DNA of 42,327 nt from Elusimicrobiales bacterium (GTDB lineage: Bacteria > Elusimicrobiota > Elusimicrobia > Elusimicrobiales > Elusimicrobiaceae): assembly GCA_028688475.1 (NCBI GenBank), contig JAQTYB010000008.1, positions 1-42,327 of the forward strand, written 5' to 3'. A program made the position numbers and the translations under genes. Within the stretch, counting starts at the first letter, position 1; each line of letters opens with the position of its first letter. Under the pieces are notes generated by a model that saw only the letters and a list, made by a program, of their open reading frames with translations, did no database searches and was not told the origin of the DNA. Below, one piece after another: positions 26,085 through 42,327 of the stretch.

Positions 26085-26114
26085 GTTTTGCAGTGAATAA
26101 TGCGACAAATTTCA

Positions 26115-26126
26115 GGTCTTTGAAAA
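26115..26126 (+). promoter_or_regulatory. boxA-like antitermination site before 23S
   Basis: GGTCTTTGAAAA repeats exactly the 12-mer found in the operon leader at 23668-23679 and resembles the rRNA boxA of other bacteria (for example TGCTCTTTAACA). Its place between tRNA-Ala and 23S is where a second boxA is usually found. Confidence 0.5.
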
Positions 26127-26259
26127 TTCGGGATTTTGCCGTCATATCCGATGAGTCTCATTATTTGAGCGCGGACTGACAAGGCAAGTCTTAGTGAAAG
26201 AACAAGTGATATAGAAGCCAAGCGTCTAAAAGGCGGACTGCACAGTAGCGGCGGTTCGT

Positions 26260-26274
26260 CGGATTAAAGAATAT

Positions 26275-26282
<8 letters not shown>
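26260..26282 (+). other. 23S processing stem, 5' arm
   Basis: This 23-base arm pairs with 29322-29344 (one G-T wobble) and closes the precursor 23S rRNA, a probable RNase III substrate. Confidence 0.8.
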
Positions 26283-29321
<3,039 letters not shown>

Positions 29322-29331
<10 letters not shown>

Positions 29332-29344
29332 ATTCTTTAATCCG
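29322..29344 (+). other. 23S processing stem, 3' arm
   Basis: It is complementary to 26260-26282; see that entry. Confidence 0.8.
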
Positions 29345-29453
29345 CATGTTTTAACGCGGCTTCCATATCCCGTTGGACGAAACTAATATCGGCGCCTGCC
29401 GCCGGAGAAGCGTCCCGCGCAAGACAGTTCTTTCACAATAACAGGCAGGAATG

Positions 29454-29575
29454 AGATCGGTGGTATGTCCGAAGAGGTCACACCCGTTCCCATTCCGAAC
29501 ACGGCAGTTAAGCTCTTCAGGGCCAATGGTACTAACGCCCAACTCGGCGTTGGGAGAGTAGGTCGCTGCCGGTCT
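29454..29575 (+). rRNA. 5S ribosomal RNA
   Basis: About 120 nt with the conserved loop CCCATTCCGAAC and the GGTACT...GGGAGAGTAGG region; the terminal helix is GATCGG.../...CCGGTC. A 20-bp flanking stem, 29437-29456 with 29573-29592, has one mismatch and would serve in processing. The ends are placed by comparison with E. coli numbering. Confidence 0.94.
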
Positions 29576-29639
29576 CATCCCTGCCTGTTATTCACAGACC
29601 AGCCGGTTACCGGTTCTGTATCCCGAATTTCCTCATAAC

Positions 29640-29660
29640 CCCCGCAGTCGTTTTGCGGGG
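29640..29660 (+). terminator. hairpin after 5S, weak terminator
   Basis: CCCCGCA and TGCGGGG form a 7-bp stem with a 7-nt loop. Only TGCTTCC follows, with no real T run, so termination of the rRNA transcript here may be incomplete. Confidence 0.4.
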
Positions 29661-29906
29661 TGCTTCCGTCTGAAATTCCGATAAGGAATATCAGTCGCCG
29701 GCGGGTGCCGTAGCAGGGCGCCCCGTGAGAAAGCGCCGACAGGGCGGATGTCAGAGTATCCGTGGATGTCGGGCGCTTGTTTGTTTGAAACGGCGCTCAT
29801 ACTGGGAAAAGTTTGCAACTCGATTTCAAGCGGTCGGACCGGCTTGAGCAACCGCAGGTTGCGAAAGTGCTGGAAGTGGTTGTTGCAAATTTATTACAAT
29901 GAATCT
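29661..29906 (+). promoter_or_regulatory. leader region of the rplJL-rpoBC operon
   Basis: This non-coding stretch between the rRNA operon and rplJ includes a perfect GCAACC/GGTTGC hairpin (29848-29862) and an AAGC...GCTT hairpin around 29828-29845. The rplJ leader in other bacteria binds L10-L12 for autoregulation, and this region may do the same. TACAAT at 29895-29900 could be a -10 box placed 7 bp before the rplJ ATG, but no -35 is visible. A three-codon frame (ATG AAT CTA TGA, 29899-29910) overlaps the rplJ start. Confidence 0.4.
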
Positions 29907-30452
29907 ATGAAGCTTACCAAAGCGCAAAAGAAGGACAGGTCAGCGAAACTGGCTGAAGAGCTTAAGTCAGCCAGCGGTATCTTTTTCGCGTCCTATCAGG
30001 GGTTGAAATTCGTCAACCTCGCGGCGCTCCGGGAAAAGCTTGCTCCTGCCAAGGCGCGTTTTCGCGTGGAACGCAACAGCATCGTGTTCCATGCGCTCGA
30101 AAACGCCGGCATCGGCAAAGCGCCCGGGACCGCGACCCTGAAGGGACCCACCGCCGTCGCTCTGCAAAAGGACGGCGACCTGGTGGAAGCCGCGCGAGTG
30201 ATGGCGGCTTTCGAAAAAGAGTTTCCCGCGCTCAAGCTCAAGGCCTGTTATTCATCTGACGCGTGGTACAACGCCGACGAGTGCAAAAAGCTGGCGACGC
30301 TCGGAACCCGTACCGAAGTGCTGTGCCGTCTGCTTGGCAACCTGCACGGTTGCATAAGCCGGACAGCCTCGGTATTGCAGGCTCCGATGCGCGACCTGGC
30401 GTTCGCGCTCCAGGCATTGCATGACAAAAAGGCGGCTGAAAAACCGGCCTGA
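29907..30452 (+). CDS. rplJ: 50S ribosomal protein L10
   Basis: Ribosomal stalk base protein of 181 residues that anchors L7/L12 dimers to 23S rRNA. It starts MKLTKAQKKDRSAKLAEELKS and continues FFASYQGLKFVNLAALREKL, the N-terminal RNA-binding domain of L10. The C-terminal helix (about 150-178) carries the L12 binding surface. The length is normal. No Shine-Dalgarno is visible before the ATG at 29907, unusual for an abundant protein. It is first in the rplJ-rplL-rpoB-rpoC series; rplK and rplA, usually upstream, are missing here and the rRNA operon takes their place. Confidence 0.96.
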   Translation: MKLTKAQKKDRSAKLAEELKSASGIFFASYQGLKFVNLAALREKLAPAKARFRVERNSIVFHALENAGIGKAPGTATLKGPTAVALQKDGDLVEAARVMAAFEKEFPALKLKACYSSDAWYNADECKKLATLGTRTEVLCRLLGNLHGCISRTASVLQAPMRDLAFALQALHDKKAAEKPA

Positions 30453-30555
30453 GACGTGCAATCAGCGGAGGTAGTCCGGGGCGGGCCAGGCTGAAAAGCG
30501 GGCCGGTTCGGGATAAGCGCGAAAGCGGCTACCCCAAACAAGAGGATACATCACA

Positions 30556-30951
30556 ATGGCAACGAAGCTCAGCAAGGACGAAATCGTAGAAGCGATATCC
30601 ACCCTTACCGTTCTGGAACTTTCCGAACTCGTCAAGGCCGTGGAAGACAAATTCGGCGTAAAAGCCGCCCCCGCGATGGGCATGATGGCCGCCCCCGCAG
30701 CCGGCGCGGCGGCGCCCGCGGCAGCCGCTGAAAAGACGGAGTTCTCCGTCGTGCTTTCCGGCCTTACCGATACGACCAAGAAAATCGGCGTCATCAAGGT
30801 GGTGCGCGAACTGACCGGCCTCGGACTCAAAGAGTCCAAAGACCTCGTCGAAGGCGCCCCCAAGCCGGTGAAGGAAAACGTTGACAAGGCGCAGGCCGAG
30901 GAAATGAAGAAGAAGCTGGTGGACGCCGGCGCGACTGTCGAACTTAAATAA
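30556..30951 (+). CDS. rplL: 50S ribosomal protein L7/L12
   Basis: Stalk protein of 131 residues that recruits translational GTPases. It shows the N-terminal dimerisation domain (about 1-33), an Ala/Pro-rich flexible hinge (about 37-58, with Met-rich start) and the C-terminal domain with [19 protein letters not shown] and [18 protein letters not shown] precedes the ATG. The 103-bp gap from rplJ holds no gene. Confidence 0.98.
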   Translation: MATKLSKDEIVEAISTLTVLELSELVKAVEDKFGVKAAPAMGMMAAPAAGAAAPAAAAEKTEFSVVLSGLTDTTKKIGVIKVVRELTGLGLKESKDLVEGAPKPVKENVDKAQAEEMKKKLVDAGATVELK

Positions 30952-30988
30952 ACCCCTGCGAATAATCAGGGTGCAGAATTAGACCGCC

Positions 30989-31033
30989 ATCTCAGTCCCG
31001 CCGGGGCGAAAGCCCCGCGCGGGGCTGGGATGT
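30989..31033 (+). promoter_or_regulatory. hairpin between rplL and rpoB
   Basis: CATCTCAG and CTGGGATG pair as outer arms, with GGGGC-GAAA-GCCCC as an inner hairpin. In E. coli the equivalent gap has an attenuator and an RNase III site that lower rpoBC expression relative to L12; a similar role here is inferred. It is not followed by a T run. Confidence 0.45.
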
Positions 31034-31109
31034 CGTTGGTGACAGACAAGCGAAGCAGGCGTAGTTCAGCAGCGGCAAATACGACGGCATCCTTTTAACA
31101 GAGGACACA

Positions 31110-34928
<3,819 letters not shown>

Positions 34929-34952
34929 ACCGTTACCCTGGAGACTTTTAAA

Positions 34953-37900
34953 ATGCTCGCAACGTCAACCAAAACGGCAGGCAAGAAAACCAAGAAAGCA
35001 GGCGAACTGAACTTCCTGGATTTTAACGCCATGAAGCTGGGCATAGCCAGCCCCGAACAGGTGCGCGCGTGGTCCAGCGGCGAAGTGAAAAAGCCCGAAA
35101 CCATCAACTACCGCACGTTGAAGCCGGAGCGCGACGGCCTGTTCTGCGAGCGCATTTTCGGCCCCACCAAGGACTACGAGTGTTCCTGCGGCAAATACCG
35201 CTGGATAAAATTCAAGGGCATGGTGTGCGACCGCTGCGGCGTGGAAATCACCGAGAGCAAGGTCCGCCGCGAGCGTATGGGCCATATCGAACTGGCGGTG
35301 CCCGTCGCGCATATCTGGTTTTTGAGAAAGACCCCTTCCCGCATCGGCATTATTCTGGACATGAAGGCCAGCGACCTTGAGCGCGTCGTCTACTACGCGG
35401 CCTACGGCGTGCTGGAAGACGTTGTGGACCCCGTCACGGGCCGCGTCGAAATCCGCCGCTGCGAACTGCTTACCGATTCCCAGGTGCGCGACGCGCGCAA
35501 AAAATACGGCATGCGGCTGAAGGTGGGCATCGGCGCGGGCGCCATTCGCCAATTGCTCGAAAAAGTTGATTTTGAAGCCGAAATTCCGAAGCTGCACGAG
35601 GAACTGGGCGCCAACACTTCCGAACTGGAGCGCGCCAAAGTCCTCCGCCGCCTCAAAACTCTCGAAGAATTCCGCGACAGCAGCAACCGCCCGGAGTGGA
35701 TGATTATGACGATACTGCCCGTCATCCCGCCGGACCTGCGCCCGCTGGTGCCGCTCGAAGGCGGACGCTTCGCCACCTCGGACCTCAACGACCTTTACCG
35801 CAGAATCATCAACCGCAACAACCGCCTCAAGCATATCGAGGCGCTGCGCGCTCCCGAGGTGATGATATACAACGAAAAGCGTCTCCTCCAGGAAGCCGTG
35901 GACGCGCTTATCGAAAATGGCGCGCGCGGAAAGTTTTTCATCGGCGCGGGCGGCAGGCCGCTCAAATCGCTTTCCGACATCATAAAAGGAAAGCATGGCC
36001 GTTTCCGCCAGAACCTGCTGGGCAAGCGCGTTGACTATTCGGGCCGCTCCGTCATCGTCGTAGGCCCCAGTCTCAAGCTGCACCAGTGCGGTCTGCCGAA
36101 ACTAATGGCGCTGGAATTGTTCAAACCCTTCATCATCGGCGAGATGATGCGCCGCGAGGGCGTCACCCTCAAGGCCGCCAAGAAAATGCTTGAGCGCGTC
36201 CGGCCCGAAATATGGGACATTCTCGAATACGTCACCAAAAACCATCCCGTCCTGCTCAACCGCGCGCCCACTCTCCATCGCCTCGGCATACAGGCGTTCG
36301 AGCCGGTGCTTATCGAAGGCAAGGCCATCCAGCTGCACCCGCTGACCTGCGCCGCCTTCAACGCGGACTTCGACGGCGACCAGATGGCGGTGCATGTGCC
36401 GCTTTCGCTCGAGGCGCAGCTGGAAGCGAGAATGCTCATGATGTCCACCAACAACATTCTCACCCCCGCGTCCGGCAGGCCCATAGCGGCGCCCTCGCAC
36501 GATATCGTGCTGGGCATCAACTACCTCACCAAGACAAAGGATTGCGAGAAAGGCGAAGGAGACGTTTTCGCCGACGAGGAAGAGGCGCTCGCCGCTTTCG
36601 AGCACGGCAGAATCTCGCTCCACGCCAAAATCAAGATACGCGGCATCACCGAACTGGCGGAAAAAGACCTCAAGTCCGAATGGAGAAACCCGCGCAAATG
36701 GAAGGATTTCACCTCCGTGGGCCGCGTGCTGTTCAACAGATGCCTGCCCGAAAACTGGGGATTTCTCAACAAGGCGATGGGCAAGAAAGAGTTGTCCAGG
36801 CTGGTGGAGGAATGCTACAAGAACCGGCGCTACGGCCATTACCAGACCGTGCAGCTGCTTGACAAGATAATGAAGCTAGGCTACTCGGTGGCCACCCGGT
36901 CCGGTCTGTCCATTTCCATCGCCGACATGGTCGTTCCGGCCTCAAAGGAAAAGTACATCGCCGACGCCAAAAAGGCGGTTCTCAACATCCACCGCCAGGC
37001 GGAGGACGGCATCATCACCGAAGGCGAGCGCTACAACAAGGTTGTGGACATCTGGACCAAAGTCGGCGACGAAGTGGCCGACAAGCTGTTCAAGGAAATG
37101 CGCGAGCAGGAGCTTAAGCCGTACAAATCCGGCGAGCAGCGTTTCAACTCCATATTCCTGATGTCGGACTCCGGCGCGCGCGGCTCGCGCCAGCAGGTGC
37201 GCCAGCTGGCCGGCATGCGCGGCCTCATGGCCCGCCCGCAGAAGAAACTGACCGGCAGCATCGGCGAAATCATCGAGTCGCCGGTTCTGTCGAACTTCCG
37301 CGAAGGCCTCACCGTGCTGGAATACTTCATCTCCACTCACGGCGGACGCAAAGGCCTTTCGGACACCGCCCTTAAAACCGCCGACGCCGGCTACCTCACC
37401 CGCCGCCTTATAGACGTGGGCCACAACCTCGTCATCATGGAGCACGATTGCGGCACCATAAACGGCATTCCCGTGAAATCGCTGACGAGCGGCGAGGAAC
37501 CCATAGAACCGCTCGAGGAGCGCATAGCGGGCCGCGTTTCCCTTGAAACCGTGAAAGTGCGCGACGCCAAAGGCGAGGAAAAGACACTCATAAAAGAAGG
37601 CGAGCTCATCACCGCCGAGACGGCGCAGGAAGTCAAGCGCCACGATATCGAAACCGTGCGCATCCGCTCCGTCCTGACCTGCGAGTCCGAGTTCGGCATC
37701 TGCGCCAAGTGCTACGGCATCAATCTCGCGACGTGGGAGCTGGTCAACCCCGGCGAGGCGGTAGGCATCATCGCGGCGCAGTCCATCGGCGAGCCCGGCA
37801 CCCAGCTTACGCTGCGCACCTTCCACATCGGCGGCACCGCGGCCCGCGTGCTCAGCCGTTCGCAGGCGGTGACGGATATCGCCGGCAAGGCAGTCTGGAA

Positions 37901-39128
37901 AGACATCCGCACCCTCAAAAACCGCTTCGGGGACACGGTCTGCATCTCCCGCAACGGCCAGATAATGGTGGAGGGCGCCAACAACTTATTCAGGACGTAC
38001 AAGATTCACTACGGCGCCAAGCTGCATGTCGGCTCCAACGCGCAGGTCGCGGCGGGCACTCTGCTGGGCGAATGGGACCCGCACTCATTGCCGATTATTT
38101 CCGAAATGGACGGCACGGTCACGCTCCACGACGTGAACGAAGGCATCACGCTGCACGAGGAGCGCAACAAGGTCACCGGCGTCATCGAGCGGCGCATCAT
38201 CGGCAGCCGCGAGAGCAAGAAAAACCCCCGCATCTCCATCGAGGCTAAGGACAAGAAGATTCAGTACCCTCTGCCCGTTGACACGATTCTGCTGGTGGAA
38301 TCCGGCGACAAGCTGGAATCCGGCGATATCATCGCCAAAATCCCGCAGGAAACCGGCGGCACGAAAGATATCACCGGCGGCCTGCCGCGCGTGGCCGAAC
38401 TGTTCGAGGCGAGAAAGCCGCGCAACCCCGCCATCATCTCGGAAATCGAGGGCACGGTCAGCCTGGAAACCTCGCCCAAGGGCCTCATCGTCGTTTCCGT
38501 CCGCAACGAGGAGACGGGCCAGGTCAAGCCGTACAGCATCCCGACCGGAAAGCATCTCGTGGTGTACGAAGGCGACCATGTCGGCGTGGGCGAAGCCCTC
38601 ACCGACGGCGCCATCAACCCGCACGACATCCTGCGCGTGCGCGGCATCAAGGAAGTGCAGGAATTCCTGCTCAACGCGATTCAGGAAGTCTACCGCCTCC
38701 AGGGCGTGCCCATCAACGACCGCCATATCGAGGTGGTCGTGCGCCAGATGCTGGGCAACATCCGCATCATAGACAGCGGCGACACTTCGTTCCTGAAAGG
38801 CGAAATCGTCAACCGCGGCGTTTTCGTGGCCGAGAACAAGAAGATGAAAGCCGCCGGCAAGCGCGAGGCGCAGGGCGAACCGGTGCTGCTGGGCGTCAGC
38901 AAAGCGTCGCTAGCGTCGGAATCATTCATCTCGGCGGCGAGTTTTCAGGAAACCACGAAAGTCCTCACGGACGCGGCCATAATGGGCCAGATAGACTATC
39001 TGCGCGGCCTCAAGGAAAACGTCATCGTGGGCCATATCATCCCGGCGGGCACCGGCACAGCCGGCAGCCGCATTCTGGCGGAGGCGAAAGCTTCCGCGCA
39101 GGAGCCGCAAGAGGTTTCTAAAAAGTAG
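34953..39128 (+). CDS. rpoC: DNA-directed RNA polymerase subunit beta'
   Basis: Beta' subunit (1391 residues). The N-terminal zinc ribbon has C77, C79, C92 and C95; the active-site magnesium motif NADFDGDQ begins at about residue 470; the second zinc-binding cysteine group lies near 910 ([13 protein letters not shown]). [14 protein letters not shown] in the trigger-loop region is intact. A short Lys/Thr-rich N-terminal extension precedes the conserved start. The length is typical of a beta' without large lineage inserts. Confidence 0.99.
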   Translation: MLATSTKTAGKKTKKAGELNFLDFNAMKLGIASPEQVRAWSSGEVKKPETINYRTLKPERDGLFCERIFGPTKDYECSCGKYRWIKFKGMVCDRCGVEITESKVRRERMGHIELAVPVAHIWFLRKTPSRIGIILDMKASDLERVVYYAAYGVLEDVVDPVTGRVEIRRCELLTDSQVRDARKKYGMRLKVGIGAGAIRQLLEKVDFEAEIPKLHEELGANTSELERAKVLRRLKTLEEFRDSSNRPEWMIMTILPVIPPDLRPLVPLEGGRFATSDLNDLYRRIINRNNRLKHIEALRAPEVMIYNEKRLLQEAVDALIENGARGKFFIGAGGRPLKSLSDIIKGKHGRFRQNLLGKRVDYSGRSVIVVGPSLKLHQCGLPKLMALELFKPFIIGEMMRREGVTLKAAKKMLERVRPEIWDILEYVTKNHPVLLNRAPTLHRLGIQAFEPVLIEGKAIQLHPLTCAAFNADFDGDQMAVHVPLSLEAQLEARMLMMSTNNILTPASGRPIAAPSHDIVLGINYLTKTKDCEKGEGDVFADEEEALAAFEHGRISLHAKIKIRGITELAEKDLKSEWRNPRKWKDFTSVGRVLFNRCLPENWGFLNKAMGKKELSRLVEECYKNRRYGHYQTVQLLDKIMKLGYSVATRSGLSISIADMVVPASKEKYIADAKKAVLNIHRQAEDGIITEGERYNKVVDIWTKVGDEVADKLFKEMREQELKPYKSGEQRFNSIFLMSDSGARGSRQQVRQLAGMRGLMARPQKKLTGSIGEIIESPVLSNFREGLTVLEYFISTHGGRKGLSDTALKTADAGYLTRRLIDVGHNLVIMEHDCGTINGIPVKSLTSGEEPIEPLEERIAGRVSLETVKVRDAKGEEKTLIKEGELITAETAQEVKRHDIETVRIRSVLTCESEFGICAKCYGINLATWELVNPGEAVGIIAAQSIGEPGTQLTLRTFHIGGTAARVLSRSQAVTDIAGKAVWKDIRTLKNRFGDTVCISRNGQIMVEGANNLFRTYKIHYGAKLHVGSNAQVAAGTLLGEWDPHSLPIISEMDGTVTLHDVNEGITLHEERNKVTGVIERRIIGSRESKKNPRISIEAKDKKIQYPLPVDTILLVESGDKLESGDIIAKIPQETGGTKDITGGLPRVAELFEARKPRNPAIISEIEGTVSLETSPKGLIVVSVRNEETGQVKPYSIPTGKHLVVYEGDHVGVGEALTDGAINPHDILRVRGIKEVQEFLLNAIQEVYRLQGVPINDRHIEVVVRQMLGNIRIIDSGDTSFLKGEIVNRGVFVAENKKMKAAGKREAQGEPVLLGVSKASLASESFISAASFQETTKVLTDAAIMGQIDYLRGLKENVIVGHIIPAGTGTAGSRILAEAKASAQEPQEVSKK

Positions 39129-39155
39129 ACCGCAAAACGGAGGAAACAGTCAGCA

Positions 39156-39560
39156 ATGCCGACAATAAATCAGCTTATCAGGCAGGGCCGGACGGCGCAG
39201 AAAAGCAGGACCAAGGCGCCGGCGCTGGCCTCCTGCCCCCAGCGCAGAGGCGTCTGCACGAGGGTTTACACGACCACGCCGAAAAAGCCTAACTCGGCTT
39301 TGCGCAAGGTCGCGCGCGTAAAGCTCACCTCGAAAGTAGAGGTCACCGCCTACATTCCGGGCGTCGGACACAACCTGCAGGAGCACTCGATAGTGCTCGT
39401 GCGCGGAGGGCGCGTCAAGGACCTTCCCGGCGTGCGCTACCATATCATTCGCGGCGCGCTCGACGCCTCCGGCGTTGAGAACAGAAAGCAGGGCCGCTCG
39501 CTTTACGGCGTGAAACGCCCCAAAGGCGCGTCCGCGGGCCAGCCCAAAGCCGCCGCCTGA
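39156..39560 (+). CDS. rpsL: 30S ribosomal protein S12
   Basis: Decoding-centre protein of 134 residues. It starts [12 protein letters not shown] and has [17 protein letters not shown] and [28 protein letters not shown]. The lysines whose change gives streptomycin resistance are both wild type. It starts 27 bp after rpoC with GGAGG upstream and begins the streptomycin-type operon rpsL-rpsG-fusA-tuf. Confidence 0.99.
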   Translation: MPTINQLIRQGRTAQKSRTKAPALASCPQRRGVCTRVYTTTPKKPNSALRKVARVKLTSKVEVTAYIPGVGHNLQEHSIVLVRGGRVKDLPGVRYHIIRGALDASGVENRKQGRSLYGVKRPKGASAGQPKAAA

Positions 39561-39583
39561 CGGAGATAAGGAGCCAATAAGCT

Positions 39584-40063
39584 ATGCCCAGGAAAGGTTT
39601 AAGACCCAGAGACAGAAGAGAGCTCCCCGTCGGGGACTTCAAATACAGCTCCGTGCTGGTGACGCGGCTCATCAACAAGATGAACCACACCGGACGCAAG
39701 AGCGCCGCCGAGTATGTGGTTTACGGCGCGCTTGACATCATACGCGAGAAGACGAAGGAAGAGCCGCTTCCCGTCCTGACCAAGGCGATAGAGAACGTCC
39801 GCCCGCTGCTGGAAGTGAAAGCCCGCAGGGTCGGCGGCGCCACCTATCAGGTGCCCTGCGAAGTGCGTCCGCTGCGCAGCAGCACGCTCGCCATGCGCTG
39901 GATACTGACCGCCGCGAAAAGCCGCAAAGGCAAGCCCATGGCGGAAAAACTCGCCGAAGAGCTTATGCTCGCCGCCCGCAAAGAGGGAACGGCGTTCAAA
40001 AAGCGCGAAGACACGCATAAAATGGCGGAGGCTAACAGAGCGTTTGCCCACTACAAGTGGTAG
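39584..40063 (+). CDS. rpsG: 30S ribosomal protein S7
   Basis: Small-subunit head assembly protein of 159 residues that binds the 3' domain of 16S rRNA. It starts [19 protein letters not shown], with [15 protein letters not shown] and [16 protein letters not shown] typical of S7, and ends at AHYKW, so it is of the short form. A GGAGATAAGGAG-like site precedes the ATG, 23 bp after rpsL. Confidence 0.98.
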   Translation: MPRKGLRPRDRRELPVGDFKYSSVLVTRLINKMNHTGRKSAAEYVVYGALDIIREKTKEEPLPVLTKAIENVRPLLEVKARRVGGATYQVPCEVRPLRSSTLAMRWILTAAKSRKGKPMAEKLAEELMLAARKEGTAFKKREDTHKMAEANRAFAHYKW

Positions 40064-40086
40064 CAGACTGAACTGAGAAATACGCT

Positions 40087-42183
40087 ATGGCTAGAGAGTT
40101 CCCGCTTGATAAAGTCCGCAATATCGGAATCATCGCCCACATAGACGCCGGCAAGACGACAACGACCGAGCGCATTCTGTATTACACGGGCCGCATTTAC
40201 AAAATCGGCGAGGTGCACGACGGCACCACGACCACCGACTGGATGCCGCAGGAGCGCGAGCGCGGAATCACCATCACCGCCGCCGCCACCTACGCCACCT
40301 GGCTGGACTGCCAGATAAACATCATCGACACTCCGGGACACGTTGACTTCACCGCCGAGGTGGAGCGCAGCCTGCGCGTCCTCGACGGAGCCGTGGTGGT
40401 TTTCGACGGAGTGCAGGGCGTCGAGCCCCAGTCCGAGACGGTCTGGCGCCAGGCGGACAAATACGGCGTGCCCCGCATAGCCTACATCAACAAGATGGAC
40501 CGCACCGGCGCGGACTTTTACGCCGCCGTGACCTCCATCCGCGAAAAACTGGGCGGCGCGGCCGTGCCGATACAGATTCCGATAGGCGCCGAGGACCAGC
40601 TCAAAGGCGTCGTGGACCTGGTCCAGATGAAAGCCTACGTCTGGAGCGGCGAGGAACTGGGAGCCAAATTTGAGCTAGTTGACATCCCCGCGGACTTGAA
40701 GGAAAAAGCCGTCAAGGCGCACGAGTTCATGATAGAGAAAATCGCCGACTACGACGAGACGATAATGCAGAAGTATCTCGACGGCGTCCACGATTTCCCC
40801 GTTGACGAAATACGCAAGGCCATAAGAAAAGGCGTGCTGAGCGCCAAGTTCTTCCCCGTGGTCTGCGGCTCCTCCTATAAGAACAAAGGTGTGCAGCCCA
40901 TGCTGGACGCGGTCTGCTATTACCTGCCGTCTCCCGCGGATATCGCTCCGGTAAAGGGCACCGACCCTGTCACCGGCGCGGAAATGCATCGCAAGCACGA
41001 CGAGAAGGAGCCGTTCGCAGCGCTCCTTTTCAAAATCCAGACCGACCCTTACGTCGGCAAGCTGAGTTTCTTCCGGGTTTACTCCGGCATCCTCAACGCG
41101 GGCGACAGCATCTATTTCCCCGGCAAGCGCGCCAGCGAGCGCGTTGGCCGCATCCTGCGCATGCACGCCAACAAGCGCGAGGAAATCAAAGAGGTCCATG
41201 CGGGCGACATAGCCGCCACGGTAGCGCTCAAGAACGCCGCCGTCGGGGCGACCATCTGCTCGCCGGACCACCCGATGATTCTGGAAGCCATCACGTTTCC
41301 TGAGCCCGTCATCTCCATCGCCATCGAGCCGAAATCCAAGGAAGACGAGGAGAAGATGGCCACCGCGCTTTCCCGCCTGGCCGAGGAAGACCAGACCTTC
41401 CGCGTCCGCACCGACGAGGAAACCGCGCAGACGATTATTTCCGGCATGGGCGAACTGCACCTTGACATCATCGTGGACCGCATGCGCCGCGAGTTCAACG
41501 TGCAGGCCAACATCGGCAAGCCGCAGGTGGCTTACCGCGAAACCATCCGCAAAAGCGTCGAGGAAGAAAGCAAATTCATCCGCCAGACCGGCGGACGCGG
41601 CCAGTACGGCCATGTGTGGCTCAAGCTTGAGCCCCTTCCCCACGGCAGCGGTTTCGAGTTTGTGGACGGCATCAAGCAGGGCCGCGTGCCGCGCGAATTC
41701 ATCCCCGCGGTAGAAAAGGGCTGCCGCGAGGCCATTGACGGCGGCGCGCTGGCGGGCTTCCCGCTTGTGGACGTGCGCGCCACGCTGTTCGACGGCTCGT
41801 ACCATGAGGTTGACTCCTCTGAAATCGCCTTCAAGATAGCCGGCGCCATGGCATTGCGCGCCGGCTGCAAAAAGGCGAATCCAGTTCTTCTCGAACCCAT
41901 CATGAAATTCGAGGTGGTGACTCCCGAGGAGAATATGGGCGACATCATCGGCGACCTCAATTCCCGGCGCGCCAAAATAACCGAGATGGGCAGCCGCGGA
42001 AACGTTCGTTTTATCAAAGGCACGGTGCCGCTGTCGGAGATGTTCGGCTACGCCACGGCGGTCCGTTCCATATCGCAGGGCCGGGCTTCGTTCAACCTGG
42101 AACCCAGCCACTACGAAGAAGTGCCTGGCAACATCGCCAAGGCGGTCGTGGAAAAAAGAACCAGCGAGGCCAGCGTGGCCTGA
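40087..42183 (+). CDS. fusA: translation elongation factor G
   Basis: GTPase of 698 residues that drives ribosomal translocation. G-domain motifs are G1 [15 protein letters not shown] (about 18-32), switch [18 protein letters not shown]3 DTPGHVDFT and G4 NKMD (about 135-138). Domain IV shows [15 protein letters not shown], and domain V shows [30 protein letters not shown]. All are consistent with canonical EF-G and not the EF-G2 paralogues. Only a weak GAGAAA lies before the ATG. Confidence 0.98.
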   Translation: MAREFPLDKVRNIGIIAHIDAGKTTTTERILYYTGRIYKIGEVHDGTTTTDWMPQERERGITITAAATYATWLDCQINIIDTPGHVDFTAEVERSLRVLDGAVVVFDGVQGVEPQSETVWRQADKYGVPRIAYINKMDRTGADFYAAVTSIREKLGGAAVPIQIPIGAEDQLKGVVDLVQMKAYVWSGEELGAKFELVDIPADLKEKAVKAHEFMIEKIADYDETIMQKYLDGVHDFPVDEIRKAIRKGVLSAKFFPVVCGSSYKNKGVQPMLDAVCYYLPSPADIAPVKGTDPVTGAEMHRKHDEKEPFAALLFKIQTDPYVGKLSFFRVYSGILNAGDSIYFPGKRASERVGRILRMHANKREEIKEVHAGDIAATVALKNAAVGATICSPDHPMILEAITFPEPVISIAIEPKSKEDEEKMATALSRLAEEDQTFRVRTDEETAQTIISGMGELHLDIIVDRMRREFNVQANIGKPQVAYRETIRKSVEEESKFIRQTGGRGQYGHVWLKLEPLPHGSGFEFVDGIKQGRVPREFIPAVEKGCREAIDGGALAGFPLVDVRATLFDGSYHEVDSSEIAFKIAGAMALRAGCKKANPVLLEPIMKFEVVTPEENMGDIIGDLNSRRAKITEMGSRGNVRFIKGTVPLSEMFGYATAVRSISQGRASFNLEPSHYEEVPGNIAKAVVEKRTSEASVA

Positions 42184-42200
42184 GCGGAGGAACACTGATT

Positions 42201-42327
42201 ATGGCAAAAGCAAAGTTTGAGCGGAACAAGCCGCATGTGAACGTAGGTACGATAGGCCACGTGGACCACGGCAAGACGACGCTGACGGCAGCATTGACGA
42301 AGGTATTGTCGAAGGAAGGCAAGTCGA
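42201..42327 (+). CDS. tuf: elongation factor Tu, N-terminus only (cut by window edge)
   Basis: The first 42 codons of EF-Tu: [20 protein letters not shown] then [16 protein letters not shown], including the G1 loop [15 protein letters not shown] lies 11 bp upstream, and it starts 17 bp after fusA. Codon choice differs from fusA next door: GCA, GTA, ACG, TTG and TCG dominate where fusA uses GCC, GTC/GTG, ACC, CTC/CTG and TCC. Confidence 0.97.
   Translation, partial: MAKAKFERNKPHVNVGTIGHVDHGKTTLTAALTKVLSKEGKS

Noticed and set aside
29437-29592. Mobile element around 5S because of its flanking inverted repeats
   Set aside because: A 20-bp stem bracketing 5S is the expected processing helix.

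Overview
The window is bacterial, GC-rich chromosomal DNA carrying a complete rRNA operon, a housekeeping transcription/translation block and a fermentative hydrogen-metabolism cluster. A TolC-like outer-membrane channel and a lipid-carrier glycan pathway point to a diderm. The [FeFe]-hydrogenase set with Rex and a TM1266-type gene points to an anaerobe. My best guess is a lineage near Elusimicrobiota; this rests on overall gene and 16S character, not on a search, and is low to moderate in confidence.

Layout. (1) About 1-9205, minus strand: a hydrogenase cluster transcribed rex - hydC (NuoE-like) - hydB (NuoF-like) - hydA - terminator/attenuator hairpin - TM1266-type ACT protein - hydG, then an AT-rich type II restriction-modification pair, then aspA running off the left edge. 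(2) 9342-16316, plus strand: five tightly coupled genes for surface glycan or lipid-linked sugar synthesis: an RmlD-like reductase with a 360-residue Pro/Ala/Glu tail, a GT2 glycosyltransferase, a polytopic GT-C-like protein, a MraY/WecA-type phosphosugar transferase and an FAD protein of the UDP-galactopyranose mutase/amine oxidase type. (3) 16317-16732: non-coding, filled by two large palindromic repeats. (4) 16733-23430, minus strand: a secreted HETTH metalloprotease-like protein, then an export operon read tolC - membrane fusion protein - ABC ATPase - two paralogous 426-residue permeases. (5) 23431-29576, plus: rRNA operon with two promoters, 16S, tRNA-Ile(GAT), tRNA-Ala(TGC), 23S, 5S. (6) 29907-42327, plus: rplJ - rplL - rpoB - rpoC - rpsL - rpsG - fusA - tuf (cut by the right edge).

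How the parts fit. HydABC should couple NADH oxidation to H2 production (or the reverse), Rex senses NADH/NAD+ and is the first gene of its own operon, and HydG makes the CO/CN-bearing Fe precursor of the H-cluster. AspA probably belongs to the same maturation set as an ammonium source, so the restriction-modification cassette appears to have been inserted inside a conserved hydG-aspA neighbourhood. HydE and HydF are not in the window and may lie beyond the left edge.

Most interesting points: a candidate attenuator with mutually exclusive hairpins between hydA and the TM1266-type gene; a shifted cysteine in the HydG C-terminal cluster motif; a minimal HydB lacking the extra Fe-S domains of bifurcating enzymes; a probable leaderless rex mRNA; a recurring extended -10 element TGCTA(n)(n)T at six promoters; a membrane fusion protein without the usual alpha-hairpin; a very large hairpin in the 16S-23S spacer; and an rRNA operon placed directly ahead of rplJL-rpoBC.
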